Shown: in pieces, positions 1 to 10,122 of the stretch
Layout of the letters: every line of letters begins with the position of its first letter
How positions within the stretch are numbered: position 1 is the stretch's first letter
Origin: Streptantibioticus ferralitis
GTDB lineage: Bacteria; Actinomycetota; Actinomycetes; Streptomycetales; Streptomycetaceae
Direction of reading: 5' to 3'
Length of the DNA stretch: 64,000 nt
NCBI RefSeq assembly: GCF_029223525.1
Contig: NZ_JARHTQ010000037.1
Location: 1-64,000 of the forward strand
Translations under genes and position numbers: made by a program
Notes under the pieces: generated by a model
The model's database searches: none
What the model was told of the DNA's origin: nothing
What the model saw: only the letters and a program-made list of their open reading frames with translations

Positions 1-190
1 CCGCCCCGCCCCCCCCCACCCCCCGGGGGCGGCCCCCCCCCCCCCCCGGCACGACCGGGCGGGGGCACACCGGGCCCCCCCCCCCCCCCCCCCCCCCCCG
101 GGGGGGGGCCGCCGGGCCGGGGGGGGGGGGGGCCCCGGGCCCCCCCCGGGCCCCCCCACCCCGCGCGTTTCGCTGGCATCCCACAGCTGA
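1..190. other. Low-complexity C/G homopolymer at contig edge
   Basis: This stretch is almost entirely runs of C and G, with only a handful of A and T bases, and it contains no plausible gene. The sequence becomes normal Streptomyces DNA at about 165-190. The pattern resembles low-quality base calls or an assembly artefact at a contig end more than biology. Linear Streptomyces telomeres are palindrome-rich but are not homopolymeric like this. Confidence 0.7.
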
Positions 191-329
191 TTGCCCCCGT
201 TCTTCTGCGCAGCGTTGACCTCTGGTGGCAGGCTGCTGACCGGCAGTACACCGGTCGTACAAGAGCAGGTACCTCAACTCTTACAAGAGCAGCGGTACCA
301 GAGCAGTTCACAGTCGGAGGTGCAGTTCC

Positions 330-1187
330 GTGGCGGCCAACGTCAATCCCACTGTCAGGCGACGCAGACTGGGTTCGGAGCTCCGCAAACTCCGCGAGAT
401 GAAGGGCATGACGGCCGAGGAGGTCGCCGCCCGCCTTCTGGTGTCGCAGTCGAAGATCAGCCGCCTGGAGAACGGCCGACGCAGCATCAGCCAGCGCGAT
501 GTCCGCGATCTGTGCGGTGTGTACGGCGTCGAGGACCACCGCATCGTCGACTCACTGATGCAGATGGCCAAGGAGTCCCGCCAGCAGGGCTGGTGGCACG
601 CGTTCGGCGATGTCCCGTACAGCGTCTACATCGGCCTGGAGACCGACGCCGTCTCGCTGCGCGCCTATGACTCGCTGATCGTCCCGGGCCTGTTGCAGAC
701 CCCGGAGTACGCGCGGGCCGTCATCGAGGGCATGTGGCCGGAGGCCACCGTCGCGGAGGTGGAGAAACGTATCCAGGTGCGGCTTAAGCGGCAGGAACGA
801 ATCACCGACCAGATCAGCCCGGTGCGGTTCTGGGTGGTGCTCGACGAGGCCGCGCTGCGCCGGGTCACCGGCGACGAGCGCATCATGAGCGAGCAGTTGG
901 AGCACCTGGTCCAGTGCAGCACCATGCCACATGTCACGTTGCAGATCCTGCCGTACAGCGTTGGCGCTCATCCGGGTATGTACGGCGAGTTCGCGATCCT
1001 GGAGTTCGAGGATGCCTCGGACGCCTCGGTGGTCTATCTGGAAGGCATGACCAGCGATCTGTACCTGGAGAAGCCGAACGATGTACAGGACTACTGCATG
1101 ATGTACGAGCATCTGCGGGCACTGGCGCTGAACCCGGATCAGTCGCGGCAGTTCATGTCCCAACTCGCCCAGGAGTACGCCCCGTAG
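330..1187 (+). CDS. XRE-family helix-turn-helix regulator with DUF5753 domain
   Basis: A DNA-binding regulator of the family very abundant in Streptomyces and usually paired with a DUF397 protein. Residues about 12-70 form an XRE/Cro-like helix-turn-helix (LRKLREMKGMTAEEVAARL, then SQSKISRLENGRR). The rest matches the DUF5753 sensor half, including the typical IVPGLLQTPEYARA segment near residue 120. The GTG start at 330 is supported by GGAGG at 316-320. The 285-residue length is normal for the family. A DUF397 gene follows 190 bases downstream on the same strand, which is the classic partner arrangement (WhiJ/Scr1-like pairs). Its target genes cannot be deduced here. Confidence 0.9.
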   Translation: MAANVNPTVRRRRLGSELRKLREMKGMTAEEVAARLLVSQSKISRLENGRRSISQRDVRDLCGVYGVEDHRIVDSLMQMAKESRQQGWWHAFGDVPYSVYIGLETDAVSLRAYDSLIVPGLLQTPEYARAVIEGMWPEATVAEVEKRIQVRLKRQERITDQISPVRFWVVLDEAALRRVTGDERIMSEQLEHLVQCSTMPHVTLQILPYSVGAHPGMYGEFAILEFEDASDASVVYLEGMTSDLYLEKPNDVQDYCMMYEHLRALALNPDQSRQFMSQLAQEYAP

Positions 1188-1378
1188 GCCCCTTGCGCAC
1201 ACTGGAGCCGCATTCGGCGCGGAGGCTACACCGTTGTCCCCGACGACGGAAGAGGCGGATGGTAGACGCCATCCGGTCGAGTGAACCGGAGCTCCGGAAA
1301 GTGATGTTGCCGAGTAGCGTCGTTCGCGTCGCCAAGGCGTCGACATCCCTCATCCAACTCGCTTATTCCGGAGCTGAC

Positions 1379-1597
1379 ATGAACAACGAGCACACCAAGC
1401 AGAACATCACCGCCGCGTGGAAGAAGTCGTCGTACTCCGGCGCGCACGGCGCGTGCGTGGAAGTCCGCACCCCCGGCGCGTACGCCATCGCGGTCCGCGA
1501 CTCGAAGGACCCGCAGGGCCCTTCGCTGTCCTTCTCCTCGGAGTCCTGGGCCGCCTTCATCGCCGGCGTGGAGACCGGCGCGTTCGACCTCGGCTGA
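1379..1597 (+). CDS. DUF397 small protein, partner of the upstream XRE regulator
   Basis: A 72-residue protein with the hallmarks of DUF397: W-KSSYSG near residues 14-20, C-VEV, the AVRDSKDP segment, then an aromatic F-x-SW-AF block. DUF397 proteins are known partners or antagonists of XRE-DUF5753 regulators in Streptomyces development. The gene lies 190 bases after such a regulator on the same strand. The ATG at 1379 is the only sensible start, because the family begins a few residues before the WKKSSYS block. Confidence 0.88.
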   Translation: MNNEHTKQNITAAWKKSSYSGAHGACVEVRTPGAYAIAVRDSKDPQGPSLSFSSESWAAFIAGVETGAFDLG

Positions 1598-1969
1598 GAC
1601 CCGGCCGAATAGGCGCGACAGCGCCGTATACAACAACCACCGCAGTTTCGGCAGTAACACCCAGAGTCCTCTCGACTGGTCGCCGTCCTGGCCGAGGGGG
1701 CTCGCTGCTGTTTTCGGGGACCTTGGCCCTGCGCCTGCGAAGCACCCGCTCATGGTGTGTTCGCGGGATGAGTCACAACAATGCCAAGGAGGGTCAAGAG
1801 GAAGTAAATTCGTTCTTGGATTTGACCGCCGTTCAGGCTTGTGAACACCAACCTCTTGACCCGAGCTCGGATCAAGGATTGAATCCCCGGCAAGTCCCGC
1901 TCTTGCGAAGCGCGTTCGTGTTCCGTGTGCACAACTGCCGTGTTCACAAGACGGACCCCTGGAGGGGGC
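1598..1969. other. Gene-free leader of the symporter gene
   Basis: A 372-base region with no credible coding sequence. It is relatively A/T-rich around 1795-1860 for this genome, as expected of a promoter region. Its main feature is an 11-base sequence (CTTGTGAACAC, 1838-1848) repeated exactly in inverted orientation (GTGTTCACAAG, 1940-1950) just before the symporter ribosome-binding site. Confidence 0.6.
1838..1950. promoter_or_regulatory. Perfect 11-bp inverted repeat upstream of symporter
   Basis: CTTGTGAACAC at 1838-1848 and its exact reverse complement at 1940-1950 are separated by 91 bases. The right arm ends 19 bases before the symporter ATG. The arrangement suits a looping operator or a long leader hairpin. 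No transcription factor can be assigned from sequence alone. Confidence 0.45.
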
Positions 1970-3478
1970 ATGAACGGTTTCGACTGGGCCGTCCTCGTCG
2001 CGTACTTCGGCGTGATGGTCGCGATCGGTGTGTGGTCGCACAGACGGGTGGGCGACGTCAGCGACTTCTTCACCGCGGGCGGGAAGATGCCGTGGTGGCT
2101 GTCCGGCATCTCGCACCATATGTCCGGCTACAGCGCCGTGATGTTCACCGGGTATGCCGGTATCTCCTACCAACTGGGCGTGACATCCTTCTTCACCTGG
2201 TCGTTTCCCATCGCCATCGGCGTCTTCATCGGCGCCAGGAGCTTCGCACCCCGACTGAACCGGGTCCGGTCCAGGCTGCATGTCGCCTCACCGCTGGAAT
2301 TCCTCAAGGTCCGCTACAACATGCCGACCCAGCAGGCCCTGGCCTGGTCCGGGGTACTGCTGAAGATCGTCGACGTCGGCGCCAAGTGGGCCGCGATCGC
2401 GACCCTGTTGTCCATCTTCACCGGGGCCTCCATCGACCAGGGAATTCTCATCACCGGGATCGTGACCGCCGCCTACTGCACCGTGGGCGGACTGTGGGCC
2501 GACGCGCTCACCGAGTTGGGCCAGTTCGCCATCCAACTGCTCGCCGGTATCGCGATGTTCGTGGCGACACTCGGCAGGATCGGCGGCATCAGCGGCCTGT
2601 GGAACGTCTGGGACCTGCTGCCCGCCGGGCACACCCATCCGACGGCCGGCCCGTACACCCTGACCTTCCTGTTCGCGTATCTCTTCATCAAGACCTTTGA
2701 GTACAACGGCGGGATGTGGAACCAGGCGCAGCGCTACATGGCCACCACCAGCGCCCGGGACGCCACCCGCGCGGCGACACTGTCGGGTGCGCTGTGGCTG
2801 GTCTGGCCGTTCGTGCTGTTCTTCCCGATGTGGGTGGCACCGCTGCTGGTGCACGCCAAGAAGCCGGACGCGAGCGACTCCTACGCGCTGTTGGCGGAGA
2901 AGCTGCTGCCGCACGGACTGCTGGGCCTGGTCGTGGTCGGATTCTTCTCCCACACCATGGCGATGTGCTCCTCCGACGCCAACGCGATCTCGGCGGTCTG
3001 CACCCGTGACATCCTGCCGCCGCTGTCCTCGGCGGTACGCGCCTGGTCCGAGCGGGCCGGTCTGGTCGCCGCTCGGATCACCACGGTGTCGTTCCTGGCC
3101 CTGTCGATGGCGGTCGCCACACAGGTCAACTCGCCGACGTTCAAGGACATCATCACGGTCGTCGTCAAATGGGTGGCGGGTCTGGTGGGGCCGATCTCCA
3201 TACCGCTGCTCATGGGTCTGCTGCGGTTCTGCCGCCGGTCGGGCCCGACGGCGGCGCTGGTCAGCTGGGCGCTGGGCCTGTTCGGCTTCTGGCTGACGAA
3301 CTTCGGGCTGAGCGGAGTGTCGTTGCAGGTGCAGATCGCGACTCCGGTGGCGGTGTCGCTCGTGCTGTATGTGGCGATCGGTTTTGTGCGACCGGAGCGG
3401 ACTGCTGACCGCGACGCGGTGGTCGAGTTGGTCAACGGGGGGCCGGTGAGTACACCGGTTCCGGCTCGTCTGGGGTAG
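1970..3478 (+). CDS. Sodium:solute symporter (SSS family)
   Basis: A 502-residue integral membrane transporter of the SSS/LeuT-fold family, which couples uptake of a sugar, amino acid or organic acid to sodium. Many hydrophobic helices are visible. The N-terminal FDWAVLVAYFGVMVAIGVW and the following SDFFTAGGKMPWW block are typical SSS signatures, as is GGLWADALTELGQFAIQL near residue 175. The ATG at 1970 follows GGAGGGGG (1961-1968). An in-frame GTG at 1925 exists but lacks this spacing. The substrate cannot be told from sequence. The gene stands alone, with a strong hairpin just after its stop. Confidence 0.85.
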   Translation: MNGFDWAVLVAYFGVMVAIGVWSHRRVGDVSDFFTAGGKMPWWLSGISHHMSGYSAVMFTGYAGISYQLGVTSFFTWSFPIAIGVFIGARSFAPRLNRVRSRLHVASPLEFLKVRYNMPTQQALAWSGVLLKIVDVGAKWAAIATLLSIFTGASIDQGILITGIVTAAYCTVGGLWADALTELGQFAIQLLAGIAMFVATLGRIGGISGLWNVWDLLPAGHTHPTAGPYTLTFLFAYLFIKTFEYNGGMWNQAQRYMATTSARDATRAATLSGALWLVWPFVLFFPMWVAPLLVHAKKPDASDSYALLAEKLLPHGLLGLVVVGFFSHTMAMCSSDANAISAVCTRDILPPLSSAVRAWSERAGLVAARITTVSFLALSMAVATQVNSPTFKDIITVVVKWVAGLVGPISIPLLMGLLRFCRRSGPTAALVSWALGLFGFWLTNFGLSGVSLQVQIATPVAVSLVLYVAIGFVRPERTADRDAVVELVNGGPVSTPVPARLG

Positions 3479-3480
3479 GT

Positions 3481-3542
3481 GCCTGCCCACCCGCCCGTCA
3501 CCGTCCTGACCGTCGTCCGCGGTAACGGTTGGGTGGGCAGGC
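3481..3542. terminator. Bidirectional hairpin terminator
   Basis: GCCTGCCCACCC at 3481-3492 pairs perfectly with GGGTGGGCAGGC at 3531-3542. It lies between the convergent symporter and ADP-ribosylglycohydrolase genes. It has no U-tract, as is common for Streptomyces terminators. Confidence 0.7.
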
Positions 3543-3546
3543 TGAA

Positions 3547-4641
3547 TCACCCCGAAACGGGGTACCGGCTGAGCCAGGCGCTCCCGCCGGCGAGCGCCGC
3601 ACCCTGCGTCATCTCCATCGCGAAGTCGTCAGCGAGCTGCAGGATCGTGCCCCGCCCCTCCAACTCCACCACCCACGCGGGCGGCAGCGCCGTCTCCCCG
3701 TGCTGTACGCCGAGCAGGTTGCCGCAGATCGAACCGGTCGAGTCACTGTCGCCCGAGTGGTTCACGGCCAGCAGCAAGCCGTGTCGTACGTCCTCCGCGA
3801 CCAGCGCGCAGTAGACGCCGATGGCCAGCGCCTCTTCCGCGGTCCAGCCCTCGCCGAGCGACTCCACCCGCTCGGCGGTCGGCAACCCCTGGCGGACCGC
3901 CCCGAGCGCACGCTGCAACGCTTCGGTGGTCTCCTCGTGGCCGGGTTGGGCGGCCAGCTGCGCCAGGGCCCGCTGGACGGCGTCGTCCAACGGGCTCCCG
4001 TGCGCCAGGGCATGCACGATGACCGCGAACGCCCCAGCCGCCAGGTACCCCGTCGGATGTCCGTGCGTCTGGGCGGCGCACTCCACCGCCAACTGGAAGA
4101 CCAGCCCGGGCTCCCACCCCACCAGCAGGCCGAACGGTGCGGAGCGCATCACCGTGCCGCAACCCTTCGAGCCCGGGTTCTTCGGCTCGGCGAGAGTGCC
4201 CATCCGGGTGTCACCCAGTCCGCTCAGACAGGCGCGGCCGGGAGCGCGCTGGGAGTAGAGCCACTCCTCGCGGGCCAGCCAGCCCGCGCCGGTGTCGCGC
4301 TCGTCGGGACCCCAGTCGGCCTGGGTGGCGGCCCAGCGCAGATACGCGAGGTGCACGTCCGTTGGCGGATGCCAGGTACCGGCGTCGCGGCGGACATGGG
4401 CGCGGATCAGCCCCTCCACCGTGAACAGGCTCATCTGGGTGTCATCGGTGATCGCACCGCGCCGCCCGAAGGCCGGTACATAGTCGGTGACGCCCGCGTC
4501 GCCGTGCTGGCTGCGGATCTTCTCCAGCGAGTCGAACTCGATACCCGCGCCGAGCGCATCGCCGATCGCCCCGCCGAGCAGACAGCCTCTCACCCTGCTG
4601 CGGAAGTCCTGTTGCTCTGCTCGCCCCCATATTTCGGCCAC
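3547..4641 (-). CDS. ADP-ribosylglycohydrolase family protein
   Basis: A 364-residue DraG/ARH-type hydrolase, predicted to remove ADP-ribose from proteins or small molecules using paired magnesium ions. Family motifs are present in order: GAIGDALG near residue 24, TDDTQMS near 66, and the C-terminal metal-binding NHSGDSDSTGSICGN near 296. These cover the acidic residues that ligate the metals, so the enzyme should be active. The gene is 46 bases upstream of fbiC's stop in the same orientation, but the long distance to the fbiC start argues against a functional link. Confidence 0.9.
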   Translation of the reverse strand: MAEIWGRAEQQDFRSRVRGCLLGGAIGDALGAGIEFDSLEKIRSQHGDAGVTDYVPAFGRRGAITDDTQMSLFTVEGLIRAHVRRDAGTWHPPTDVHLAYLRWAATQADWGPDERDTGAGWLAREEWLYSQRAPGRACLSGLGDTRMGTLAEPKNPGSKGCGTVMRSAPFGLLVGWEPGLVFQLAVECAAQTHGHPTGYLAAGAFAVIVHALAHGSPLDDAVQRALAQLAAQPGHEETTEALQRALGAVRQGLPTAERVESLGEGWTAEEALAIGVYCALVAEDVRHGLLLAVNHSGDSDSTGSICGNLLGVQHGETALPPAWVVELEGRGTILQLADDFAMEMTQGAALAGGSAWLSRYPVSG

Positions 4642-4687
4642 GCCTCTACTCCCCTTCGGTCGGCCGCGTCACTGTCGTCAACTCTCC

Positions 4688-7282
4688 TCAGCTGTCCAGG
4701 ACCGGCAGCAGCTCGGGGAGATGGCCGTCCGAGGCCAACCCGGCTGCCCGGCGTTCTTCCGGCACCGCCCCGTACAGGGTGTCCCGCTGCCGGGCCGGTC
4801 GGCCCGCCGCCTCGGCGATGGCGACCAGATCGCGGATGGAGCGGTACGACCCGTAGCTGGAGCCCGCCATCCGGGAGATGGTCTCCTCCATCAGCGTTCC
4901 GCCCAGGTCGTTGGCGCCCGAGCGGAGCATTTCGGCCGCCCCTTCGGTACCCAGCTTCACCCAGCTCGTCTGGATGTTGCGGATGTGCGGGTGGAGCAGG
5001 AGACGGGCCATGGCGATGACCGCGCGGTTGTCGCGGCGGGTCGGTCCGGGGCGGGCGATCCCGGCCAGATACACCGGCGCGTTGGTGTGGATGAACGGGA
5101 GGGTGACGAACTCCGTGAATCCGCCGGTTTCCTGCTGGATTCGGGCGAGCAGCCGCAGATGGCCCAACCAGTGCCGGGGCTGGTCCACATGCCCGTACAT
5201 CATGGTCGAGGAGGAGCGGATGCCCAGTTGGTGAGCGGTCTTGATGACCTCGATCCAGGTGGCCGTGGGCAGCTTGCCCTTGGTGAGTACCCAGCGCACC
5301 TCGTCGTCGAGGATCTCGGCGGCCGTGCCGGGGATGGTGTCGAGCCCTGATTCCCTGGCCTGTTGGAGCCAGTCGCGGATGGACAGTCCGGTGCGGGTGG
5401 CGCCGTTGACCACCTCCATCGGCGAGAAGGCGTGCACATGCATGCCCGGTACCCGCGCCTTGACCGCCCGAGCGATGTCGAAGTACGCGGTGCCGGGCAG
5501 GTCCGGGTGGATACCGCCCTGCATGCAGACCTCGGTGGCGCCCACCTCCCACGCCTGCTGGGCGCGGTCGGCCACCTGGTCGAGCGAGAGGGTGTACGCG
5601 TCGGCGTCGGTACGGCGCTGGGCGAAGGCGCAGAAGCGGCAGCCGGTGTAGCAGACGTTGGTGAAGTTGATGTTCCGGGTGACGATGTAGGTGACCTCGT
5701 CGCCGACCGCGTCGCGCCGTACGTCGTCCGCGATCCGGCACAGCGCGTCCAGCGCCGGGCCGTCGGCGTGCAGCAGGGCGAGCGCCTCGGCGTCGTTGAG
5801 CTTGGTCGGATCGTCGGCCGCGGTCGCCAGGGCGGCCCGTACGTCGGCCTCGATACGGTCCGGGACCGCGCCGGGCGCGGCCTGCTCGCGCAGCGACTCC
5901 CAGTCTCCGTACACCTCGTCGAAGTCGTTCCTGCGGTCGCTGGTGCGGCCCTCGGTGTCGATGGTGGAGTGCAGATCGGTGCGGCCCGTGGCGCTGAAGA
6001 CCTCTTCCGGTTCCTGCCAGGGCAGGCCCGTCGGCTTGCGGTCCTCAAGCGCCAGTCCGCTGTCCGGATCGGCCAGCGCCCGTACGTGCGGGAGGACCCG
6101 CGGGTCGAGCCAGGGCTCGCCGCGCTGGACGAACTCCGGGTAGATGGTGAGGCGTTCGCGCATCGTGAAGCCGGACCGCGCGGTGATGGTGCGCAGTTCG
6201 TCGATGTGCGGCCAGGGGTGCTCGGGGCTGACGTGGTCGGGGGTCAGCGGGGAGACACCGCCCCAGTCGTCGATGCCCGCGGCGATCACGCGCGCGTACT
6301 CGCCGGCGATCAGATTGGGCGGCGCCTGGATACGTGCGGCGGGGCCCAGGATCAGCCGGGCCACGGCGATGGTGGCGACCAGGTCGTCCAACTCCGCGTC
6401 CGGCATTCCCCGCATCGGGGTGTCCGGCTTGGCGCGGAAGTTCTGGACGATGACCTCCTGGATGCCGTGGTACTGCCGGGCCACCGTGCGGATCGCGAAC
6501 AGCGACTCGGCGCGCTCGGTGTGCGTCTCACCGATGCCGAGCAGAATGCCGGTGGTGAACGGCACGTTGGAGCGGCCGACGTCCTGCAGTACCCGCAGCC
6601 GAACGGCGGGATCCTTGTCCGGGGAGCCGTAGTGCGGACCGCCCGGCTCGGACCACAGCCGGGTCGCGGTGGTCTCCAGCATCATGCCCATCGAGGCCGC
6701 GACCGGCTTGAGGCGCTGCACATCCGTCCAGGACATCGCCCCGGGGTTGAGGTGCGGCAGCAGACCGGTCTCCTCCAGCACCCGGATCGCCATCGCCCGT
6801 ACATACGCCACGGTGTCGTCGTAGCCATGGGCGTCCAGCCACTCACGGGCCTCGGGCCAGCGGTCCTCGGGGCGGTCGCCCAGCGTGAACAGGGCTTCCT
6901 TGCAGCCGAGTTGGGCACCCTGCCGGGCGATGGCCAGCACCTCGTCCGGGGACAGGAACATCCCCTGGCTCTCGCGCCGCAGTTTGCCGGGCACGGTGAC
7001 GAAGGTGCAGTAGTGGCAGCGGTCCCGGCACAGCCGGGTGAGCGGAATGAAGACGTTGCGCGCGTAGGTGATCACACCGGGCCGCCCTGCGGCCTCCAGG
7101 CCGGCGTCCCGCACCCGGGCGGCGATCGCGGCGAGGTCGTCCAGATCCGCACCGCGCGCCTGCAGCAGAACGGCCGCCTCCGCGACGTCCAATGCCACGC
7201 CGCTGCGTGCGCGGCTGAGCGCACGGCGCATGGCGTTGGCGGTCGGTGTCGGCTGCTCCGGGCACGGCGGGCTGGTGTCCAT
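4688..7282 (-). CDS. fbiC: Bifunctional FO synthase (CofG/CofH fusion)
   Basis: Makes the deazaflavin FO, the redox-active head of coenzyme F420, from tyrosine and 5-amino-6-ribitylaminouracil. The 864-residue protein has two radical-SAM halves, each with a CX3CX2C iron-sulfur motif: C85-RDR-C89-HY-C92 in the CofG half and C544-YTG-C548-RF-C551 in the CofH half. The fused form is the usual actinobacterial arrangement. It is functionally relevant here because this window encodes three luciferase-like oxidoreductases of types that often use F420, and a Ddn-like protein. In S. coelicolor, as I recall, fbiC lies a few genes from afsR, which matches this layout. Confidence 0.96.
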   Translation of the reverse strand: MDTSPPCPEQPTPTANAMRRALSRARSGVALDVAEAAVLLQARGADLDDLAAIAARVRDAGLEAAGRPGVITYARNVFIPLTRLCRDRCHYCTFVTVPGKLRRESQGMFLSPDEVLAIARQGAQLGCKEALFTLGDRPEDRWPEAREWLDAHGYDDTVAYVRAMAIRVLEETGLLPHLNPGAMSWTDVQRLKPVAASMGMMLETTATRLWSEPGGPHYGSPDKDPAVRLRVLQDVGRSNVPFTTGILLGIGETHTERAESLFAIRTVARQYHGIQEVIVQNFRAKPDTPMRGMPDAELDDLVATIAVARLILGPAARIQAPPNLIAGEYARVIAAGIDDWGGVSPLTPDHVSPEHPWPHIDELRTITARSGFTMRERLTIYPEFVQRGEPWLDPRVLPHVRALADPDSGLALEDRKPTGLPWQEPEEVFSATGRTDLHSTIDTEGRTSDRRNDFDEVYGDWESLREQAAPGAVPDRIEADVRAALATAADDPTKLNDAEALALLHADGPALDALCRIADDVRRDAVGDEVTYIVTRNINFTNVCYTGCRFCAFAQRRTDADAYTLSLDQVADRAQQAWEVGATEVCMQGGIHPDLPGTAYFDIARAVKARVPGMHVHAFSPMEVVNGATRTGLSIRDWLQQARESGLDTIPGTAAEILDDEVRWVLTKGKLPTATWIEVIKTAHQLGIRSSSTMMYGHVDQPRHWLGHLRLLARIQQETGGFTEFVTLPFIHTNAPVYLAGIARPGPTRRDNRAVIAMARLLLHPHIRNIQTSWVKLGTEGAAEMLRSGANDLGGTLMEETISRMAGSSYGSYRSIRDLVAIAEAAGRPARQRDTLYGAVPEERRAAGLASDGHLPELLPVLDS

Positions 7283-7461
7283 CCACCGAGCATACGAGCG
7301 AGCGCCGACAGTGGCAGCGACGCCTGCCTGCGCGCTTTGTCACAGCGGGACGCAGGAATACCGGGACACGCTCGGCGAAATCGCTCCTGGCCGGGGCGGC
7401 ACGCCTGCCGCCCCGGCCAGGAAGACGTCGACCGGTGCGGACGCCCTTGCGCGGTAGGGCG

Positions 7462-8289
7462 CTACAGGTACTGCGCGTGGTCGTCCAGAGCGCGCAGCAC
7501 CTCGTCGGCGCCCGCGGACGGCAGCATGACGACGATCTCCTCGATGCCCTGGTCGCGCAGGTACGCCAGTTTGCCGGCGCTTGGTTGGACCCCGTACGGC
7601 ACGACCTGCGGATTCCCCTCCCGGCCCGCCTCCGCCCAAGCCGCCCGCAGCGCCGTGATGTCCTCCGCCATGCCGTGCGTGCCCACGGGCAGCCAGCCAT
7701 CGGCGAATCTGGCGATGTCCGCGAACAGCTTCGGCCCGGCCGCGCCGCCCAGCAGGATGCGCAGCGCCTGCGGCTTCGGGTGCGCCTCACTTGCCTCGAC
7801 GTGGGTGAACTCGCCGTCGTACGCGGTGGGTTCCGGTGCCCACAGGGCCTGCATGGCCGCCAGCCGATCCCGAACGAGGTCTCGGCGGCGCGGCCAGTCC
7901 ACACCGTGGGCGGCGGCCTCCTCCGCGTTCCAGCCGAGCCCCACGCCGAAGGTGAACCGGCCGCCGGACAGGTGGTCGAGGGTCGCGATCTGCTTGGCGA
8001 GCACGATCGGGTCGTGCTGGGCCACCAGGGTGATCCCAGTACCGAGGGTGAGGTGTTCGGTGACCGCGGCGGCGGCGCCGAGGGTGGTGAAGGGGTCGAG
8101 GGCGCGGCCGTACTCGCGCGGCAGCGGTCCGCCCGCCGGGTAGGGGCTCTTGCGGGAGATCGGGATGTGGGTGTGTTCGGGCAGATAGAGCCCGGAGAAC
8201 TGCCGCTGCTCAAGCTCCTGGGCGAGTTGGACCGGACCGATGGACTCGTCGGTCAGGAAGGTCATGGTCGAGATACGCACTGTCGACAC
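7462..8289 (-). CDS. LLM class F420-dependent oxidoreductase
   Basis: A 275-residue luciferase-like monooxygenase-family TIM-barrel protein. Recognisable blocks are the N-terminal RISTMTFLTDE, LYLPEHTH, LGTGITLVAQHDPIVLAKQIATLDHLSGGRFTFGVG (split family signature near residues 85-125) and a late GxDEVLRAL segment. Members of this subgroup commonly use F420 to reduce or oxidise organic substrates. The gene is just downstream of fbiC's start in the same orientation, with a 179-base gap, so it may or may not be co-transcribed. The substrate is unknown. Confidence 0.85.
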   Translation of the reverse strand: MSTVRISTMTFLTDESIGPVQLAQELEQRQFSGLYLPEHTHIPISRKSPYPAGGPLPREYGRALDPFTTLGAAAAVTEHLTLGTGITLVAQHDPIVLAKQIATLDHLSGGRFTFGVGLGWNAEEAAAHGVDWPRRRDLVRDRLAAMQALWAPEPTAYDGEFTHVEASEAHPKPQALRILLGGAAGPKLFADIARFADGWLPVGTHGMAEDITALRAAWAEAGREGNPQVVPYGVQPSAGKLAYLRDQGIEEIVVMLPSAGADEVLRALDDHAQYL

Positions 8290-8493
8290 CTCCGCATTCG
8301 GACGGCTTTTGCCCGATCTTGCCTATTCCCGCACACGATCGCGGTGAATCTCGGGATCGCGACTGTCGCCATGGCCTTCGCCGCACCGCGGCGACGGCAC
8401 CCAGCCCTCCTCAGCAGTACGGGAGTTGAAGCTTCCGTAAAGAGCAGTTAGGAACCTTTACTATCACGGCGTGGACCGGCAAGCTGCCGCTCC

Positions 8494-10095
8494 ATGACGG
8501 AACCCCACAGGAGCGACCCACGCCGCAGGCGGTACGCCGTGCTCGGCGCCGCCGCCGCACTCGCGGTGGCGGGCGGGCTCACCACCACGTACTGGCAGGC
8601 CGCCGCGTCCCCCCACACCAGCGCCGCCGCCAATCCGAAGGCGACCGCCGACTGGGTCACCTTCCGCGGCGGCAAGCTCTCGTACCGCACCGACGCGCAG
8701 GGCAACCGCGTCCCCGACTTCTCCTCCGTCGGCTACCACGGCGGCGACCGGACCATCCCCAACCGCCCGGTCGCCGCCACCCTCGCCCCCACGCCCTCCG
8801 GAGACGACACCGCGCGCATCCAGGCCGCGATCGAGCGGGCGGGCGACACATCAGGAGGCGGCGCGGTCCTGCTCAAGCCGGGCACCTACCGGATCGGCGG
8901 GACAGTCAGGGTCGACCGGTCCGGTGTCGTACTGCGCGGCTCCGGAGCGGGCCCCCAGGGCACGGTGCTCACCGGCACCGGCAAGCCGCACACGCTGGTG
9001 ACAGTCGGCGGTTCCGGGCAGATCACCCAGAACGGCAGCGCCTACCCGGTGGCCGACGGCTATGTGCCGGTGGGTGCCGGCACCGTCCATGTCTCCGGCG
9101 CCGCCTCCCACTTCAGCGCCGGTGACCGGATCGTCGTGCAACGGCCCATCGAGCAGAACTGGATCCATGCCATCGGGATGGACCACATCCCGCCGCGCCC
9201 CGGCGGACAGCCCAGCACCCAGTGGAAGCCCAGCAGCGGCCATGAGTTCGAACGCACCGTGGCGGGCGTGCGCGGTGACACCATCACCCTCGATGTGCCG
9301 CTCCCGCAGGCGTTGGAGAAGCAGTACACCCACGCGTCCGTATGGAAGTACACCTTCGACGGCCGGATCAGTGAGGCGGGCGTCGAGAACCTCTCGGGCA
9401 ACGGCAAGTCGTTCGAGTCCGACCCGTCCTGGCACGGCGGCGGGTACTTCAGCTCGGCGCTGGTCAGCCTGGACGCCGCCGAGAACTCCTGGGTTCGCGC
9501 GGTGACCGCGAACCGGTTCGGCTCGGCCTTCTCCTTCGGCACCGGCGCGCTGCACGACACCATGCTGGACACCCGGTCGCTGGACGCCTCCGTGCCCCAG
9601 GACATCCACGCCCAGCCGGTCGCGTACACGGTGAGCGGGCAGCAGACGCTGATCGAGAACTGCGCGGTGACCGGCAGCAACCAGCACGCTTGGGCGACCC
9701 AGGCCCGTATCCCCGGCCCCAACGTGATCACCAACTGCACGGCCGCCAACACCGGTTCGCGGCTGCTGGACGCGGGCCCGCACCAGCGGTGGGCGACCGG
9801 GACGCTCTACGACAGGATCACGATGGACTCCACGGGCACCCTCGCGCTGCACGACCGCCAGTGGATGGGCAGCGGCCAGGGCTGGGCGGGCGCCAACGAC
9901 GTGGCATGGAACTGCTCGGTGGGCAAGTACGAGGTGGAGAACCCGCCGACCGCCCACAACTGGGCGATCGGCTGCACCGGCACCCAGGCGCCGCCCGCCG
10001 GCGGCCACCGCCCCGGCGAGTTCCAGTCCTCCGGCACGCATGTGCTCCCGGAGAGCCTCTACCAGGAGCAGTTGAGGGAACGGCACGGCGGCTGA
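8494..10095 (+). CDS. Secreted right-handed beta-helix (pectate-lyase-like) protein
   Basis: A 533-residue exported protein. The N-terminus has a twin-arginine-like RRRR run followed by a hydrophobic segment (residues about 14-30) and small residues, consistent with Tat or Sec export. The region from about residue 85 begins IQAAIERAG-GGGAVLLKPGTYRIGGTVRV, the usual entry into a pectate-lyase-3/parallel beta-helix fold. Repeated beta-strand rungs with asparagines follow. It probably binds or cleaves polysaccharide outside the cell. No specific catalytic triad could be assigned. It is divergent from the LLM gene and convergent with the D-aminoacylase. Confidence 0.7.
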   Translation: MTEPHRSDPRRRRYAVLGAAAALAVAGGLTTTYWQAAASPHTSAAANPKATADWVTFRGGKLSYRTDAQGNRVPDFSSVGYHGGDRTIPNRPVAATLAPTPSGDDTARIQAAIERAGDTSGGGAVLLKPGTYRIGGTVRVDRSGVVLRGSGAGPQGTVLTGTGKPHTLVTVGGSGQITQNGSAYPVADGYVPVGAGTVHVSGAASHFSAGDRIVVQRPIEQNWIHAIGMDHIPPRPGGQPSTQWKPSSGHEFERTVAGVRGDTITLDVPLPQALEKQYTHASVWKYTFDGRISEAGVENLSGNGKSFESDPSWHGGGYFSSALVSLDAAENSWVRAVTANRFGSAFSFGTGALHDTMLDTRSLDASVPQDIHAQPVAYTVSGQQTLIENCAVTGSNQHAWATQARIPGPNVITNCTAANTGSRLLDAGPHQRWATGTLYDRITMDSTGTLALHDRQWMGSGQGWAGANDVAWNCSVGKYEVENPPTAHNWAIGCTGTQAPPAGGHRPGEFQSSGTHVLPESLYQEQLRERHGG

Positions 10096-10122
10096 GCGCC
10101 TGCCCGGCGGGTGTTCGGCATT

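Noticed and set aside
191..670. 159-residue plus-strand reading frame at the start
   Set aside because: It overlaps the well-supported XRE regulator in another frame, is arginine/proline-rich, and has no family features.
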